Assembly (NCBI GenBank): GCA_017745235.1
Contig: JAGHZU010000004.1
Span: forward strand, 1-64,000
From: Caulobacter sp.
GTDB lineage: Bacteria > Pseudomonadota > Alphaproteobacteria > Caulobacterales > Caulobacteraceae
Direction of reading: 5' to 3'
DNA length: 64,000 nucleotides
Positions within the stretch are counted from its first letter, which is position 1, and every line of letters begins with the position of its first letter. This document shows, in pieces, positions 39,017-47,907 of the stretch. Both the position numbers and the translations under genes were made by a program. A model generated the notes under the pieces. That model made no database searches. It was not told where the DNA came from and saw only the letters and a program-made list of their open reading frames with translations.

Positions 39017-41629
39017 TCAGAAGCTGTAGCCGAGGCGAAGGCCCCAGGTTCGCGGCGGGTCGTAGGAGCCGCGGATGGCCCCGCGGTTGAAGCCGCCGAA
39101 GTTCTTGGTGTCCTCGTCGGTCAGGTTCTCGCCGAACAGCTCGACATAGAACTTGTCGTCGGGCGCCCGGATCTTGAGGCTGGCGTTGACCTTGGCGTAG
39201 GCGTCCTGGGCCTGCTTCAGGTGCGGCTGGTTAAAGTTCTGAACGTCCAGCCACATCGTGTCCTGCCAGTGCACCGACACGTAGGGCAGCAGCACGTAGC
39301 CCCCTTTCAGGTTGATCGTGTGCTCATAGGTCACCGTCGCCGAATATTCCGGCGCGAACGGCAGGTGGTTGCCGGCGATGCTGTCGAACCCTGGCGCGCC
39401 GCAATGCGGCAGGCCCAGGATCTCCCGCTCGGCGCAGGCGAAGCCGTCGCTGAACGTGCCGCCGTTGCGAATGCGGGCGTCCAGCCAGGCTCCGTAGCCT
39501 GACAGGCGGCCATTGGCCCAGGGGATGATATCGAACTCGACTTCCACGCCCTTGATACGCGCGGTGTTGAGGTTGTCGGTCGTCCACGCCAGCACCGGAT
39601 CGCCGAAGTGCGGGCTGATCGGATTGGTGTCGACGCCCACCACCTTGTCGCCGGTGTTCTGCATGTCGGTGTAGTCGCTGTAGAAGCCGGTCACCGACAG
39701 GCGCGCGCGGCCGTCCCACAGCGTAGCCTTGTAGCCCACCTCGTAGGTGGTGACCTTCTCCGGATCGTAGGTCAGCAGCTTCAGGCACCCGTTGTTGCAG
39801 GTGTCGAACATCTCGTACATGCCGCCCATCTTATGGCCGGTGGCCACCGAGGCGAACCACATGGTGTTGTCGTCGGGATAGTACTGTGCGCCCAGGCGGT
39901 AGGTGCCCTGCTTCCAGCTCATCTCGGCGTAGTTCGGCTCGCTGCCTGGCATCACCGTGCCCAGCGGGGCCGTGCCCCCCATGTCGAAATTCAGGTCCGG
40001 GGCCTGGTGGCCGCGGATGCTGTCGGGCGTATGGTGGCCGTTGTACCAGGCGGTCGATCCCTCCCAGAAGGCGTAGGTCACCCCACCCTGGTCGGTCTTC
40101 TTGTCCTTGCTGTAGCGATAGCCGGCCGTCAGGTTCACCTTGTCCAGAACGCGGTAGTCGAACTGGCCGAACAGGGCCTTGGACTCGGTGGTTCGCTTGT
40201 TCTGGTCGAAGACCCAGGTGTCGGGCAGGCCGTCGGGCTGGAAGCCCAGGACCGGGTCGTAGCTGGACGCCGAGGGATCGTCCGACCAGGTCTTGTTGGC
40301 CAGCATCTCCATGTCGTAGCGGATCTTCTTGTTTTCCTTCAGGTAGTAGGCCCCGAGGACATATTGGAAGCGCGACGAGCCGGTCGACTTCAGCTGCAGT
40401 TCGTGGGTGACGGTGCGATAGCGGCTTCCCGTGGTCTGCCAGCTTTCGTCCCAGATCGGGTAGTAGCCGGTCAGCTCGGCCGCGTGGGAATGCAGCGACG
40501 GGTCGCCGATCGACGCCCATTCAGACGGCGGGCGATAGCCGCCATCGACATCCTGGATCTGGTCGCGCCGCTGGTCCTGGAACGCGCCGCGATATTCCAC
40601 CATCGCCTTCTCGCTCAGTCCGTAGCCGACCTTGAGCTGGTAGTCGTCGATGGTCAGGTCCTTCTTGCCCGGCACGTTGATCTTGGCGTAGCGCAACGGG
40701 TGGTCGCAGGCTGCGGGCGTGCCGGCCGCCTGCTTGCAGTCGACGAAGTCGAGGTCGCCCGCGCCCTGGTCCGAGAAGTGCGAAAGGGTGCCGGTGAACT
40801 CCAGCTTCTCGGTCGGCCGCCAGCGGGTGATCAGGCGCACGGCCCACTGGTCGGAATTGTTGTAGTAGTCCTTGGGCTTGACCAGGTGGTTGCGGCGCTG
40901 GTCGACGTCGGGGATCCCGTCCTTGTGGATGCCGTAGGCCGGCTCCTCGATATCGGTGAAGTCCTGCTCCTGGACCATGTAGCCGTCGCGCTTGTCGACC
41001 ATGAAGGCCGCGCGCACGGCGAACTTGTCGCTGATCCCCCAGTTCACGCTGCCGCGCAGCTGGCGGGAGTTGTAGTTGCCCATCTCGCCTTCGACCTTGC
41101 CGAAGAAGTCGTTGAAGACGGGCTTGGCGGGAATGATGTTGATGGCGCCGCCCGGCGAGTTCATGCCGAACAGCGTGCCTTGAGGACCGCGCAGCACTTC
41201 CACGCGCTCGACGTCGAACATCAGGGCCAGGGCGCCCTGCGAGCGGGGCGAGTAGAAGCCGTCCTGGTGGATGGCGACCGCGCCCTCGCCCACTTCGGTG
41301 AAGTCGGTCGAGGTGACGCCGCGGATGGTGGCCGCCGTGCCCGAATCCGCGCCCGTGCCCAGTTGGACGTTCGGCATCGTGGCCGACAGGTCGCGGGCCG
41401 ATTTGATGCCCTGGCGATCCAGGCTGTCCTGGGTGAAGGCCGAGATCGCCAGAGGCGTCTCCATCAATTTGGTTTCGCGCTTGGAGGCGGTCACGACCAG
41501 CTCTTCGAGCACGCCCGCGTCGGACGGTTCCGAGGCCTGCTGGGCCGTCGCCAGCCCCGGCAGAGCGGCGGCGGCCAGCGCCGAACTCATCAGCAGAGCG
41601 GCGCGACGACAGGATGCGACTTGGGTCAC
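39017..41629 (-). CDS. TonB-dependent receptor of the chitooligosaccharide locus
   Basis: An 870-residue outer-membrane receptor. The start is the GTG at 41629, with GGGGGAATACC in front and a signal peptide after it (VTQVASCRRAALLMSSALAAAALPGLATA|QQAS). A TonB-box-like VLEELVVTASKRETKL precedes the plug domain, with VEVLRGPQGTLFGMNSPGGAINII; the barrel ends WGLRLGYSF. It is first in a run with GH20 and GH9 genes and is preceded by a ROK regulator, so it probably imports chitin- or glucosamine-derived oligosaccharides. Substrate is inferred from neighbours. Confidence 0.92.
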   Translation of the reverse strand: MTQVASCRRAALLMSSALAAAALPGLATAQQASEPSDAGVLEELVVTASKRETKLMETPLAISAFTQDSLDRQGIKSARDLSATMPNVQLGTGADSGTAATIRGVTSTDFTEVGEGAVAIHQDGFYSPRSQGALALMFDVERVEVLRGPQGTLFGMNSPGGAINIIPAKPVFNDFFGKVEGEMGNYNSRQLRGSVNWGISDKFAVRAAFMVDKRDGYMVQEQDFTDIEEPAYGIHKDGIPDVDQRRNHLVKPKDYYNNSDQWAVRLITRWRPTEKLEFTGTLSHFSDQGAGDLDFVDCKQAAGTPAACDHPLRYAKINVPGKKDLTIDDYQLKVGYGLSEKAMVEYRGAFQDQRRDQIQDVDGGYRPPSEWASIGDPSLHSHAAELTGYYPIWDESWQTTGSRYRTVTHELQLKSTGSSRFQYVLGAYYLKENKKIRYDMEMLANKTWSDDPSASSYDPVLGFQPDGLPDTWVFDQNKRTTESKALFGQFDYRVLDKVNLTAGYRYSKDKKTDQGGVTYAFWEGSTAWYNGHHTPDSIRGHQAPDLNFDMGGTAPLGTVMPGSEPNYAEMSWKQGTYRLGAQYYPDDNTMWFASVATGHKMGGMYEMFDTCNNGCLKLLTYDPEKVTTYEVGYKATLWDGRARLSVTGFYSDYTDMQNTGDKVVGVDTNPISPHFGDPVLAWTTDNLNTARIKGVEVEFDIIPWANGRLSGYGAWLDARIRNGGTFSDGFACAEREILGLPHCGAPGFDSIAGNHLPFAPEYSATVTYEHTINLKGGYVLLPYVSVHWQDTMWLDVQNFNQPHLKQAQDAYAKVNASLKIRAPDDKFYVELFGENLTDEDTKNFGGFNRGAIRGSYDPPRTWGLRLGYSF

Positions 41630-41785
41630 GGTATTCCCCCTTCTTCTTGTTTTACAGGCGCTTGTCGCGCGGACGCCTGACGTCCGCCCTCTCCCTTCCA
41701 AGCGCTGCCGGCCAGGTGTTCGTCCGGACACGACGCCGTGCGCCGCCATCCGATGCCGAACGATAGGCGCCGGTTCTGCGAGGTG

Positions 41786-41820
41786 TCAATATATACTTCT
41801 ATTGGATGTTTTTATTATCG
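41786..41820 (-). promoter_or_regulatory. AT-rich element upstream of the TonB receptor gene (ROK operator candidate)
   Basis: TCAAT (41786-41790) and ATTGG (41801-41805) form CAAT-N10-ATTG, followed by a T/A-rich run to 41819. A similar arrangement occurs at 43205-43236 on the other side of the ROK gene. This element lies 157 bases upstream of the receptor start. Confidence 0.4.
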
Positions 41821-41871
41821 CAGCGAGATCGAACGTCGATCATCGGACAGGCGTCGGCGGTTCGAAATCGG

Positions 41872-43125
41872 TCAGATGCTGGTAGCGCGACCAGTCGTTC
41901 TGCCGCCCAGGAACGTCTCGACCTCCAGGCGACCCTGCCGCTCCTGCAGCAGAACGTCGAAGCTGGGGGAGAGCATTTCGTGGATCGGCAGGACGGCGGC
42001 GCCGAGGATCGAACTGTCCTCCTGACGCTCGGACAGGGTGATGCGTGAACCGCCCTCCCCGCCCCGGCCACGCACCGAATGGCGCAGCGGCATGGCCAGG
42101 GCCACCAGCCGCTCGACGAGAGCCCGAGGCGCCGAACCGCCGATGACGATGGTCGAGGGATCCAGCATGTTCTCGATGATGCAGACGGCGTTGCGCAGGT
42201 GGCCGGCCGCCTGGCGGCACCAGTCCATCAGCTTCTCGTCCTCGGCCTCGAGCAGAGCTTGGATCTCGGCGCCGGACAGCTCGATGTCCGGGTCGCCGGT
42301 GAGCGATTCCGACAGCGAGTGCAGCGACAGATAGCGCTCCAGGCAGCCGTGGTTGCCACAGTAGCAGGCCTTGCCGTGGGGCACGATGGGGATGTGGCCG
42401 ATCTCGGTGGCGTTGCCGCCGGCGCCTTTGTAGGCGGCCTTGTCGACCACCAGGGCCCCGCCCAGGCCGACGCCGAAGTGCAGGTAGAAGAAGCCCGTCA
42501 GCCCTTGCGCCACGCCGAACAGCGACTCGCCCAGCGCGCCAGCGGCGCTGTCGATGCTGTAGAAGACGTGCAGGCCCGTAGCCTTCTGGAGATCGTCCAG
42601 AATCGACAGGTCGGTCCAGCCCTCGAAGGCGGTAGGGCCGGTGAAGCTGAAACCCGGCACGTCGAAGGGCCCGGGCAAGGCCACGCCCACGCCCCATATG
42701 CGCTTGGCGTCCGACGAGCGGCCCGCCAGTTCGCGCACCAGTTCGACCATCACAGCCAGGGTGGCCTCCTGGTCGCGCGCGTCGATCTCGACCTCGCGCC
42801 GGTGCAGCACCTCGCCCACTAGGTTCACCAGGGCGGCCGAGGCCCGGCGCGGCTCCAGGCTGATGCCGATCGAATCGCCGCCGCGCGGATCCAGCGTGAA
42901 GGCCATGGGCGGCTGGCCCCGCACCTTCTCGCCCTTGAGCCGCTTGGAGACGACCAGGCCGATCTCTTCCAGGTCCTGAGTGATGTTGGCCACCGTCTGG
43001 GGACTGAGCGCCACCAGCTCGATGATCTCCTTGCGCGAAACCTCACCGCGTCGGCGAATGACGTCCAGAACGATGCGCCGGTTATAGGGGGCGCTGGACT
43101 GCTGGGTGGCGCCGCGAGTGGCCAT
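41872..43125 (-). CDS. ROK family transcriptional regulator (NagC-like)
   Basis: A 417-residue ROK repressor. Residues 1-80 hold a winged helix (NRRIVLDVIRRRGEVSRKEIIELVALSPQTVANITQDLEEIGLVV); the rest is the sugar-binding ROK fold with HFGVGLGGALVV, GGNATEIGHI and the zinc site ACYCGNHGCLE (CxCGxxGC). Such proteins sense amino sugars or their phosphates. It sits between the TonB-GH20-GH9 genes and the divergent kinase-MFS pair; it probably regulates both. No ribosome site stands out at the start. Confidence 0.9.
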   Translation of the reverse strand: MATRGATQQSSAPYNRRIVLDVIRRRGEVSRKEIIELVALSPQTVANITQDLEEIGLVVSKRLKGEKVRGQPPMAFTLDPRGGDSIGISLEPRRASAALVNLVGEVLHRREVEIDARDQEATLAVMVELVRELAGRSSDAKRIWGVGVALPGPFDVPGFSFTGPTAFEGWTDLSILDDLQKATGLHVFYSIDSAAGALGESLFGVAQGLTGFFYLHFGVGLGGALVVDKAAYKGAGGNATEIGHIPIVPHGKACYCGNHGCLERYLSLHSLSESLTGDPDIELSGAEIQALLEAEDEKLMDWCRQAAGHLRNAVCIIENMLDPSTIVIGGSAPRALVERLVALAMPLRHSVRGRGGEGGSRITLSERQEDSSILGAAVLPIHEMLSPSFDVLLQERQGRLEVETFLGGRTTGRATSI

Positions 43126-43204
43126 ACGGGCTTTCTAACTCCGGATCTCGAAGCCAAGTCCTGCCACCCTGACAGCGTGATCACAAGGCCCCGCCCCGTG
43201 GGTT

Positions 43205-43236
43205 TCAATTTCTTCCATCCATTGGTTTTAATAATT
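43205..43236. promoter_or_regulatory. AT-rich element between the ROK and kinase genes
   Basis: TCAAT (43205-43209) and ATTGG (43221-43225) form CAAT-N11-ATTG followed by TTTTAATAATT. It lies about 80 bases upstream of the ROK start and about 155 before the divergent kinase. It resembles the element at 41786-41820. Confidence 0.4.
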
Positions 43237-43391
43237 GACAGCCGCGCGACCGCCTCTCATGTTGGGCCTCGACAACGGGCGGACCTCGGTCGCGACCCGC
43301 GCAAACGATCCGGGGGTGGAAACAGATCGCGGCGATCCATGGCGGGTCGCGCGGCGTCGCGTCCCCGGCTGGAACGCAAGAGCAAGTCGAA

Positions 43392-44354
43392 ATGGTTGAT
43401 CTCAAGTCCGCCCAACCCCGCCTGTCGATCATCGGCGACGTGGCCGTCGACCTGGTTCTGGGTCCTGTCGATGGCTGGCCGGCGATCGGCACCGAGACCA
43501 TCATGCAGCGCAGCGAGCTGCGCGCCGGCGGCTCGGGCGGCAACACTGCCCTGGCCATGCGCCACCTGGGCGTGCCCTGCCGTCTGTTCTCTCAGGTGGG
43601 CGACGACACCTTCGGCGGCTGGTTGGCCGGCGAATTCAAGGGCGTAAACGCCCACCTCGGCGTGGCGCGCGCCGCCACCACCGTCTCGACCGGCGTGATC
43701 CACACCTGCGGCGAACGCACCTTCTTCACAACGCGCGGCCACCTGGAAGAGCAGAGCTGGGCCCAGATCCGCCCCCTGATCGACCAGAATCCCTCGCCCG
43801 GTTCGATCGCGCTGCTGACCGGCGCCTTCCTGCTGCCCAGGATGCGGGCCGAATACGGCGCCATCGTCGAGGAGCTGTCGGGCCTGGGCTACCAGATCGC
43901 CATCGACACCGGATGGCCCCCCGAAGGTTGGAGCTTCGCCACGCGCGCCTCGGCCCTGGGATGGCTCAGCCGCTGCGACCACATCCTGCTCAACGAAATC
44001 GAGATCACGGGCCTGGCGGAGACCAACGACCTGAACACCGCCTTCCGGCGCCTGACGCCGCTGCTGCGCCCCGAAGCGGTGCTGGTGGCCAAGACGGGCG
44101 CAAAGGGCGCGGCGGCCTATTACGGCGGCTCGCGCTTTACGGCCGCCGCCCCCAAGGCCGAGGTGTTCGACACGATCGGCGCAGGTGACTCCTTCAACGC
44201 CGGCTACCTGGCCGCCCGCCTGTCTGGCGAGGGCGTGCAGAACGCCCTCGCCGCGGGCTGTCGGGCCGCTTCGGCGATCATCGGGCGCTTCCCGCGCCAG
44301 GCCATCGCCCCAGGGCAGCTCAGCGACCTGGTCACGCCGGCCCACGCGAGCTAG
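43392..44354 (+). CDS. PfkB family sugar kinase
   Basis: A 320-residue ribokinase-fold kinase. Both PfkB signatures are visible: RAGGSGGNTALAMRHLGVP near residue 45 and FDTIGAGDSFNAGYLAA near residue 260, with the catalytic aspartate in GAGD. It phosphorylates a sugar using ATP. Divergent from the ROK regulator and 35 bases before an MFS sugar-permease gene, it is probably the amino-sugar (GlcNAc or glucosamine) kinase of the locus; the exact sugar is inferred from context. Confidence 0.85.
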   Translation: MVDLKSAQPRLSIIGDVAVDLVLGPVDGWPAIGTETIMQRSELRAGGSGGNTALAMRHLGVPCRLFSQVGDDTFGGWLAGEFKGVNAHLGVARAATTVSTGVIHTCGERTFFTTRGHLEEQSWAQIRPLIDQNPSPGSIALLTGAFLLPRMRAEYGAIVEELSGLGYQIAIDTGWPPEGWSFATRASALGWLSRCDHILLNEIEITGLAETNDLNTAFRRLTPLLRPEAVLVAKTGAKGAAAYYGGSRFTAAAPKAEVFDTIGAGDSFNAGYLAARLSGEGVQNALAAGCRAASAIIGRFPRQAIAPGQLSDLVTPAHAS

Positions 44355-44389
44355 CGGCGAAGGGAAGAGAAAGAAGGGGGAGGAAGATC

Positions 44390-45625
44390 ATGCGCAACAA
44401 GGCTCTCGTCGTCGGCTACATCCTGGTCGTCTGGTTCGTGATCTCGTTCGTGACCAACATCATCGGCCCGCTGATGCCGCTGATCATCTCGGACTTCCAC
44501 CTGAGCCTGACCCTGGCCGGCTTCCTGCCGTTCTCGTTCTTCCTGGCCTATGGCGTCGTCTCGATCCCGGCCGGGATTCTGATCGAACGGATCGGGCCCA
44601 AGCCCGTACTGCTCGGCGCCTTCGCGCTGAACCTGGCCGGCGCCCTGGCCTTCTCGCGCTTTCCGACCTACGGCGTGGCCGTAGGGGCTCTCTTTGTCAT
44701 CGGCCTGGGCATGGCGATGCTGCAGGTGGTGATCAATCCGCTGATGCGCGTCGCGGGCGGCGAGCAGCATTTCGCCTTCTATTCGGTGATGGGCCAGTTG
44801 GTGTTCGGCCTGGCCTCGTTCGTCAGCCCTCTGGTGTTCGCCAGCCTCATGACCGGCCCCGGCGCCAAGGCTTTCCTGGCCGCCCTGCCCTTCCACGCCC
44901 ATCCGCAGTGGGTGGCGTTGTACTGGCTGTTCGCCGTGATCTTCGCCGCCGTCATCCTGGTGACCCTGACGATGCGCATCCCGCCGATCGAACTGAAGGA
45001 CGAGGAGAAGGCCGGCGCGCTGGAGACCTATCTAGGCCTGTTGAAGTCACCGCACGTGGTGCTGTTCTTCCTGGGGATCGCCGCCTATGTCGGCACGGAA
45101 CAGAGCCTGGCCAACTGGATGAGCCAGTTCCTGGCCACCTACCACGGCGTCTCGCCCACGGCCGAGGGCGCGCGCAGCGTCGGCGGCTTCTGGGGCCTGA
45201 TGTCGGTGGGGTGCCTGATAGGGCTGGCGGCGTTGAAGCTGTTCGACGCCAAGGCCGTGCTGGTGGCCATCAGCGTGCTGGCGATAGGCTGCGTGGCCGT
45301 GGCCCTGTTCGGTTCGCGCGAGGCCAGCCTGATCGCCTTTCCGACTTGCGGCTTCTTCCTGTCGGCGATGTTCTCGATCGTCTTCTCGCTGGCCCTCAAC
45401 TCGGTTCCGCGCAATCATGGAGCGCTGTCGGGCATTCTCTGCTCAGGCATCCTGGGCGGCGCGGTCGTACCGCTGCTGGTGGGGGCCCTGGGCGAACACA
45501 TCGGCCTGCGCGCAGCGATGTTCGCGGTGTTCGTCACCCTGGGCTTCATCCTCAGCATCGGCTTCTGGGCCCGCCCCCTGGTGCGCAACGAGACCATCGC
45601 CTGGCGCAAGGCCAAGGCGGCCTGA
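44390..45625 (+). CDS. MFS sugar transporter (FucP/NagP type)
   Basis: A 411-residue inner-membrane transporter with twelve predicted helices. The N-terminal FVTNIIGPLMPLIISDFHLSLTLAGFLPFSFFLAYGVVSIPAGILIERIGPKPVL matches the FucP/NagP branch of the major facilitator superfamily. GGAGGAAG is placed well before the ATG. It follows the PfkB kinase at 35 bases, so uptake of the monosaccharide (likely GlcNAc or glucosamine) released by the GH20 and GH9 enzymes followed by phosphorylation is the likely joint task. Confidence 0.87.
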   Translation: MRNKALVVGYILVVWFVISFVTNIIGPLMPLIISDFHLSLTLAGFLPFSFFLAYGVVSIPAGILIERIGPKPVLLGAFALNLAGALAFSRFPTYGVAVGALFVIGLGMAMLQVVINPLMRVAGGEQHFAFYSVMGQLVFGLASFVSPLVFASLMTGPGAKAFLAALPFHAHPQWVALYWLFAVIFAAVILVTLTMRIPPIELKDEEKAGALETYLGLLKSPHVVLFFLGIAAYVGTEQSLANWMSQFLATYHGVSPTAEGARSVGGFWGLMSVGCLIGLAALKLFDAKAVLVAISVLAIGCVAVALFGSREASLIAFPTCGFFLSAMFSIVFSLALNSVPRNHGALSGILCSGILGGAVVPLLVGALGEHIGLRAAMFAVFVTLGFILSIGFWARPLVRNETIAWRKAKAA

Positions 45626-45659
45626 CCGTCATCCCGCCTCCAGGGTCAGGATGACGGTC
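45624..45659. terminator. Bidirectional hairpin between convergent genes
   Basis: An 11-bp perfect inverted repeat (45624-45634 and 45649-45659) begins inside the MFS stop codon and ends nine bases before the stop of the convergent phosphatase gene. No T tract is seen. Confidence 0.55.
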
Positions 45660-45667
45660 GCAAGCGC

Positions 45668-47341
45668 CTAGCAACCGGGGCCGTCGCCCAGCGGCAGGCA
45701 ACGGCCGTCGATATCGGTCGGCGGGGTCACGCCGGTGACGCCGGCGATGGTCGGAGCGATGTCGACGGTCTCGATGGGCAGCACCCGCTCACGGCCGCCC
45801 GCTCCCTTCCACCAGAACATGATCGGCACGCGGCGATCATAGTTCCAGGGGCTGCCGTGGCCGGCGACGTAGCTCGCCCCGGGCGAGGCCGGGCTCTTGT
45901 AGGGCTGGAACGCCACCAAGATGTCGCCCACCCGGCCCGGATAAGCGCTGCGGCGCATGCGTTCGGCCACGGAGTATTCGTCCGGCGGCGTGCCCTTGGG
46001 CGGCGGGGCGGTGGTGAAGAGCGTGTTGGAGTCGAAGGCGGCATAGACTTCCGGCTGCTTGGCCAGGATCGCCAAGGCCGCGGCGGTGATGCGAGCGTGG
46101 TCAACGACGCCGGGCGCCTTGCCGTCGGCGCCGACCACGTACAGCGACTCGATACCCCCCGCCTGGACCAGAGGATCGTAGTCCAGGCCCAACTGCTGGC
46201 GAACGGCCCCGTTCAGCGTCTTCAGCCACGCGGCAGGCGGCACGCGGCCGGCGTCGTAGCCCTGTTGAGCCAGGCGCTCGGGGAAGTCCGAACCGCCATG
46301 GTCGGCGGCCAGCACCACCAGGACCTGGCCTTTCACGCGATCCAGGCTGTCCAGGAACTGGCCCAAACGCTGGTCGAGACGCAGCAGGTGGTCGCACATC
46401 TCCGGTCCCTTCGTGCCGAAGCGGTGGCCGATGAAGTCGGTGGCGGACAGGCTGACGGTCAGCACGTCGGTGGCCTCGCCGTCGCCCAGCTTGAACTCGT
46501 CGCGCAGGGCCTCGGCGGCTTCCAGCGTCACGCGGTCCGTATAAGGGCTGGTGGCCAGATCCCGCGCCGCGTCGGCGGCGTTGGCCGGCTTGGGCAGCGG
46601 CAGGGCCGACCGCCAGGCGCGGTCGCCGGTGACATAGTCGCCTTCCTTCGCCGCGCAGCGCCTGTCGGCATAGGTCCAGGTGAACGGGTGCTTCTTGAGA
46701 TCGGCGGCCAGGCGGGCGTTCAACGCGGCCACCGGCGCCTGGCGCTGCTGGGCGTCCTGGCCCGGCTCGACCCAGGTGGTGAAGCCCTTGGGCGTCAGCC
46801 AAAAGACGCCGTCGGCGCCATGACCGGCCATGTTGATCGCGCCCCGGTCCTTGCCCGAGACGGCGTAGACGCGGCTCTTGGGCGACGCGGCCTTCAACCA
46901 TTCGCCATAGGTGCTGGCCATCAGCAGCTTGGGGCTGACGCCCTTGGCCGAGGGATCGAGGGCCAGGGTCACCGACGGATCGGCCAGGCAATAGGTCTTC
47001 TGGCCGGTGGCGGTGTCGTAGAAGTCGTTGGCGACGATGCCGGTTTTGTTGGGCGACTTGCCCGTCAGCAGAGTCGAATGGCCCGGGCAGGTCTCGGTCA
47101 TGCCGTGCGACTGGTAGCCGCTGGGATAGACCACCCCCTCCCTGGCCAGCCGGCCAAGGCCGCCCTTGAAGTCGCCGCGATACTGCTCGAACAGGCTCGC
47201 ACTGAACTGGTCGATCGAGATCACGACGACCAGCTTGGGGTTGGGCTTGGCGATCGTCGCCGCCGACACGGGACCGGCGGCGAGGAACAGGGCGGCGGCG
47301 GCCGCGGCCATTCGGCCGGCCGATTTCGGGAAGCTACGCAT
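45668..47341 (-). CDS. Secreted alkaline phosphatase superfamily protein (PafA/SPAP-like)
   Basis: A 557-residue secreted metal-dependent phosphatase or phosphodiesterase. The signal peptide (MRSFPKSAGRMAAAAAALFLAAGPVSA|ATIA) begins at the ATG at 47341; a longer frame to 47419 is unlikely. Metal and nucleophile motifs of the nucleotide pyrophosphatase/PafA branch are present: VVISIDQF (metal Asp), GMTETCPGHSTLLTGK (nucleophile Thr), SLSATDFIGHRFG, VLAADHGGS and VAGHGSPWNYDRRVPIMFW. It probably liberates phosphate from organic esters in the periplasm. No Pho box is identified. Confidence 0.88.
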   Translation of the reverse strand: MRSFPKSAGRMAAAAAALFLAAGPVSAATIAKPNPKLVVVISIDQFSASLFEQYRGDFKGGLGRLAREGVVYPSGYQSHGMTETCPGHSTLLTGKSPNKTGIVANDFYDTATGQKTYCLADPSVTLALDPSAKGVSPKLLMASTYGEWLKAASPKSRVYAVSGKDRGAINMAGHGADGVFWLTPKGFTTWVEPGQDAQQRQAPVAALNARLAADLKKHPFTWTYADRRCAAKEGDYVTGDRAWRSALPLPKPANAADAARDLATSPYTDRVTLEAAEALRDEFKLGDGEATDVLTVSLSATDFIGHRFGTKGPEMCDHLLRLDQRLGQFLDSLDRVKGQVLVVLAADHGGSDFPERLAQQGYDAGRVPPAAWLKTLNGAVRQQLGLDYDPLVQAGGIESLYVVGADGKAPGVVDHARITAAALAILAKQPEVYAAFDSNTLFTTAPPPKGTPPDEYSVAERMRRSAYPGRVGDILVAFQPYKSPASPGASYVAGHGSPWNYDRRVPIMFWWKGAGGRERVLPIETVDIAPTIAGVTGVTPPTDIDGRCLPLGDGPGC

Positions 47342-47419
47342 GGCCGCCAAAATGCATCGTCGGAAGAGCGTCGCAAGCCGGAACTGACCGAACGCCGCAA
47401 TTGATCCGTGTTCGGTCAA

Positions 47420-47791
47420 TCATCCATCGACGTGACTGACGAACTCGATCAGACGACCATCGGGATCCAGGGCGAAACCGGCGTAGTAGTGCGGATGGAT
47501 TTGCGGCAGCAGAGCCGGAGACCGCTCCTGCGCCCCGCCGTGCGCACCGGCCTGGCCATAGGCGCGGTCGACTGCGCTCCGATCAGACGTGACGAACGCA
47601 TAGTGGACGTCGGCCGAGGGCTCGCCCTCGCTGATCCAGAAGTCGAGCCGACCGTCCGAGCCGAAGCCTTTCTTGGGCCCGTCGACGATGAGGCGATAGC
47701 CGGCCGGGCCGAGCACGGCCTGATAGAAACCGACGCAGTCGTCCATGCGGCGGGTGCGGATTTCGAGATGATCGAGCAAGGCGGGCCTCAT
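47420..47791 (-). CDS. VOC superfamily protein (glyoxalase-like)
   Basis: A 123-residue vicinal-oxygen-chelate protein: LDHLEIRTRRMDDCVGFYQAVLGPAGYRLIVDG at the N-terminus and HPHYYAGFALDPDGRLIEFVSH at the end, giving the usual His and Glu metal ligands (LDHLEI, DGRLIEF). Members are glyoxalases, dioxygenases or resistance proteins; the substrate cannot be told. It is divergent from the Lrp regulator gene. Confidence 0.82.
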   Translation of the reverse strand: MRPALLDHLEIRTRRMDDCVGFYQAVLGPAGYRLIVDGPKKGFGSDGRLDFWISEGEPSADVHYAFVTSDRSAVDRAYGQAGAHGGAQERSPALLPQIHPHYYAGFALDPDGRLIEFVSHVDG

Positions 47792-47861
47792 TCAGCGACG
47801 TGGGAGACCTGACGTTTAACAGCGCTATCGCGGCGACTGGCGGCGAAGATGAAAGCTCAGG

Positions 47862-47876
47862 CGCGGAAATTCCGCG
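47862..47876. promoter_or_regulatory. Palindrome upstream of the Lrp gene
   Basis: CGCGGAA-A-TTCCGCG, 7-bp perfect arms, sits 31 bases before the Lrp-family start and 70 bases from the divergent VOC gene. Lrp proteins often control themselves and a divergent neighbour, so this is a likely binding site. Confidence 0.5.
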
Positions 47877-47907
47877 TCAAAATCGCCTTCTGGCGTATCA
47901 TGCCAGC

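Noticed and set aside
39608..41680. 690-codon plus-strand frame over the second TonB receptor
   Set aside because: Antisense shadow of a well-supported receptor gene.
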